This document shows, in pieces, positions 63,765 through 64,000 of a DNA stretch of 64,000 bases; position 1 is the stretch's first letter; each line of letters begins with the position of its first letter. The notes below the pieces were generated by a model that was not told where the DNA came from, did not search any database, and saw only the letters and a list, made by a program, of their open reading frames with translations. The translations under genes and the position numbers were made by a program. The DNA is from Chryseobacterium jejuense (lineage in GTDB: Bacteria; Bacteroidota; Bacteroidia; Flavobacteriales; Weeksellaceae), in the NCBI RefSeq assembly GCF_900100075.1, contig NZ_FNEG01000001.1, positions 124,001-188,000 on the forward strand. The letters run 5' to 3'.

Positions 63765-64000
63765 ATAGAAATCACTCTAAATAGATCTCTTCCCGAATGC
63801 CCACAAATATTTTGGTATGATGACAAACCAATAATATTTAATCTAAAGTTTATTTCTAAGCTTAATTTTAATTTATATATTGCGCTCCGATTTTATATAA
63901 TATGGAAAATACTTAACTAAAATTTAAAGAATAAAGAAGTTAAAGGAGAAATAACCCTCCTAGTGTTAATTTTATTTTCCAAATTCAATTCCTTCTTTTA
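63765..64000. other. AT-rich end of window without gene
   Basis: About 235 bases of AT-rich sequence. I see no credible ORF start, hairpin or promoter that can be placed with confidence. Confidence 0.4.

Noticed and set aside
63599..63826. Minus-strand 75-residue open frame
   Set aside because: Opposite the split gene and across its terminator; no coding signal.
1..64000. CRISPR arrays, rRNA or tRNA genes, integrases and insertion sequences
   Set aside because: None seen. The repeats present are short palindromes rather than regularly spaced arrays, and no transposase or integrase gene is present.

Overview
The window reads as chromosomal DNA of a Flavobacteriia member, most likely Chryseobacterium or a close relative. 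The evidence is AT-rich coding, Bacteroidota-type promoters (TAnnTTTG boxes), the gliding/type IX secretion lipoprotein GldD, sheath and tube genes of the Bacteroidota-type (subtype iii) type VI secretion system, a double-glycine peptide of a kind common in these bacteria, and family-typical dispersed palindromes. This is recognition from memory of families; no database search was run. No rRNA, tRNA, CRISPR array, insertion sequence or integrase was seen.

Layout. 0-5 kb: AraC regulator divergent from an MFS efflux pump, a two-repeat mannan-binding lectin, a SpoIIAA-like protein and an FAD oxidoreductase. 5-12.3 kb: an envelope-signalling neighbourhood made of a VWA protein and a DUF4139 (MuiA-like) protein, a SIMPL protein, and an operon of TPR sensor kinase, exported protein and LytTR response regulator. 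All three transcription units carry the same upstream element, a direct repeat of ACTTGGTGA with a 21-bp period, which suggests one autoregulated regulon. 12.4-23 kb: lipocalin, CinA, a three-domain GH18/deacetylase/glycosyltransferase membrane protein, and two tandem M13 metallopeptidases. 23-26.9 kb: a kinase-like protein of unknown family divergent from the T6SS sheath genes tssB-tssC, then a lipoprotein. 27-37.6 kb: housekeeping and metabolic genes (mutY, gldD, PfkB kinase, SurA-like isomerase, nitronate monooxygenase, hydrolase, HD protein, rhodanese, queG and others). 37.9-44 kb: a complete RND efflux operon (adaptor, pump, outer-membrane factor). 44.1-47.2 kb: an unlisted 55-residue Cys-rich double-glycine peptide, a cold-shock-domain protein with a long leader, an SDR and lgt. 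47.4-53 kb: a LacI-controlled mannitol/fructose locus with two tandem GGGAACGTTCCC operators and a transporter gene broken by an out-of-frame deletion. 53.1-64 kb: a VIT1-type transporter, then a T6SS export/effector island.

The T6SS island runs tssD (Hcp tube), vgrG (spike), DUF2931 lipoprotein (candidate immunity), DUF2235 phospholipase-like effector, an unrecognised 233-residue protein (candidate adaptor), a DUF4280 PAAR-like tip fused to a GH19 peptidoglycan-hydrolase-like domain, and small exported proteins that are candidate immunity factors. The last two genes are broken, one by a frameshift and one by an in-frame stop, so the 3' end of the island appears to be decaying or turning over. 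The baseplate and membrane-complex genes of the T6SS are not in this window.
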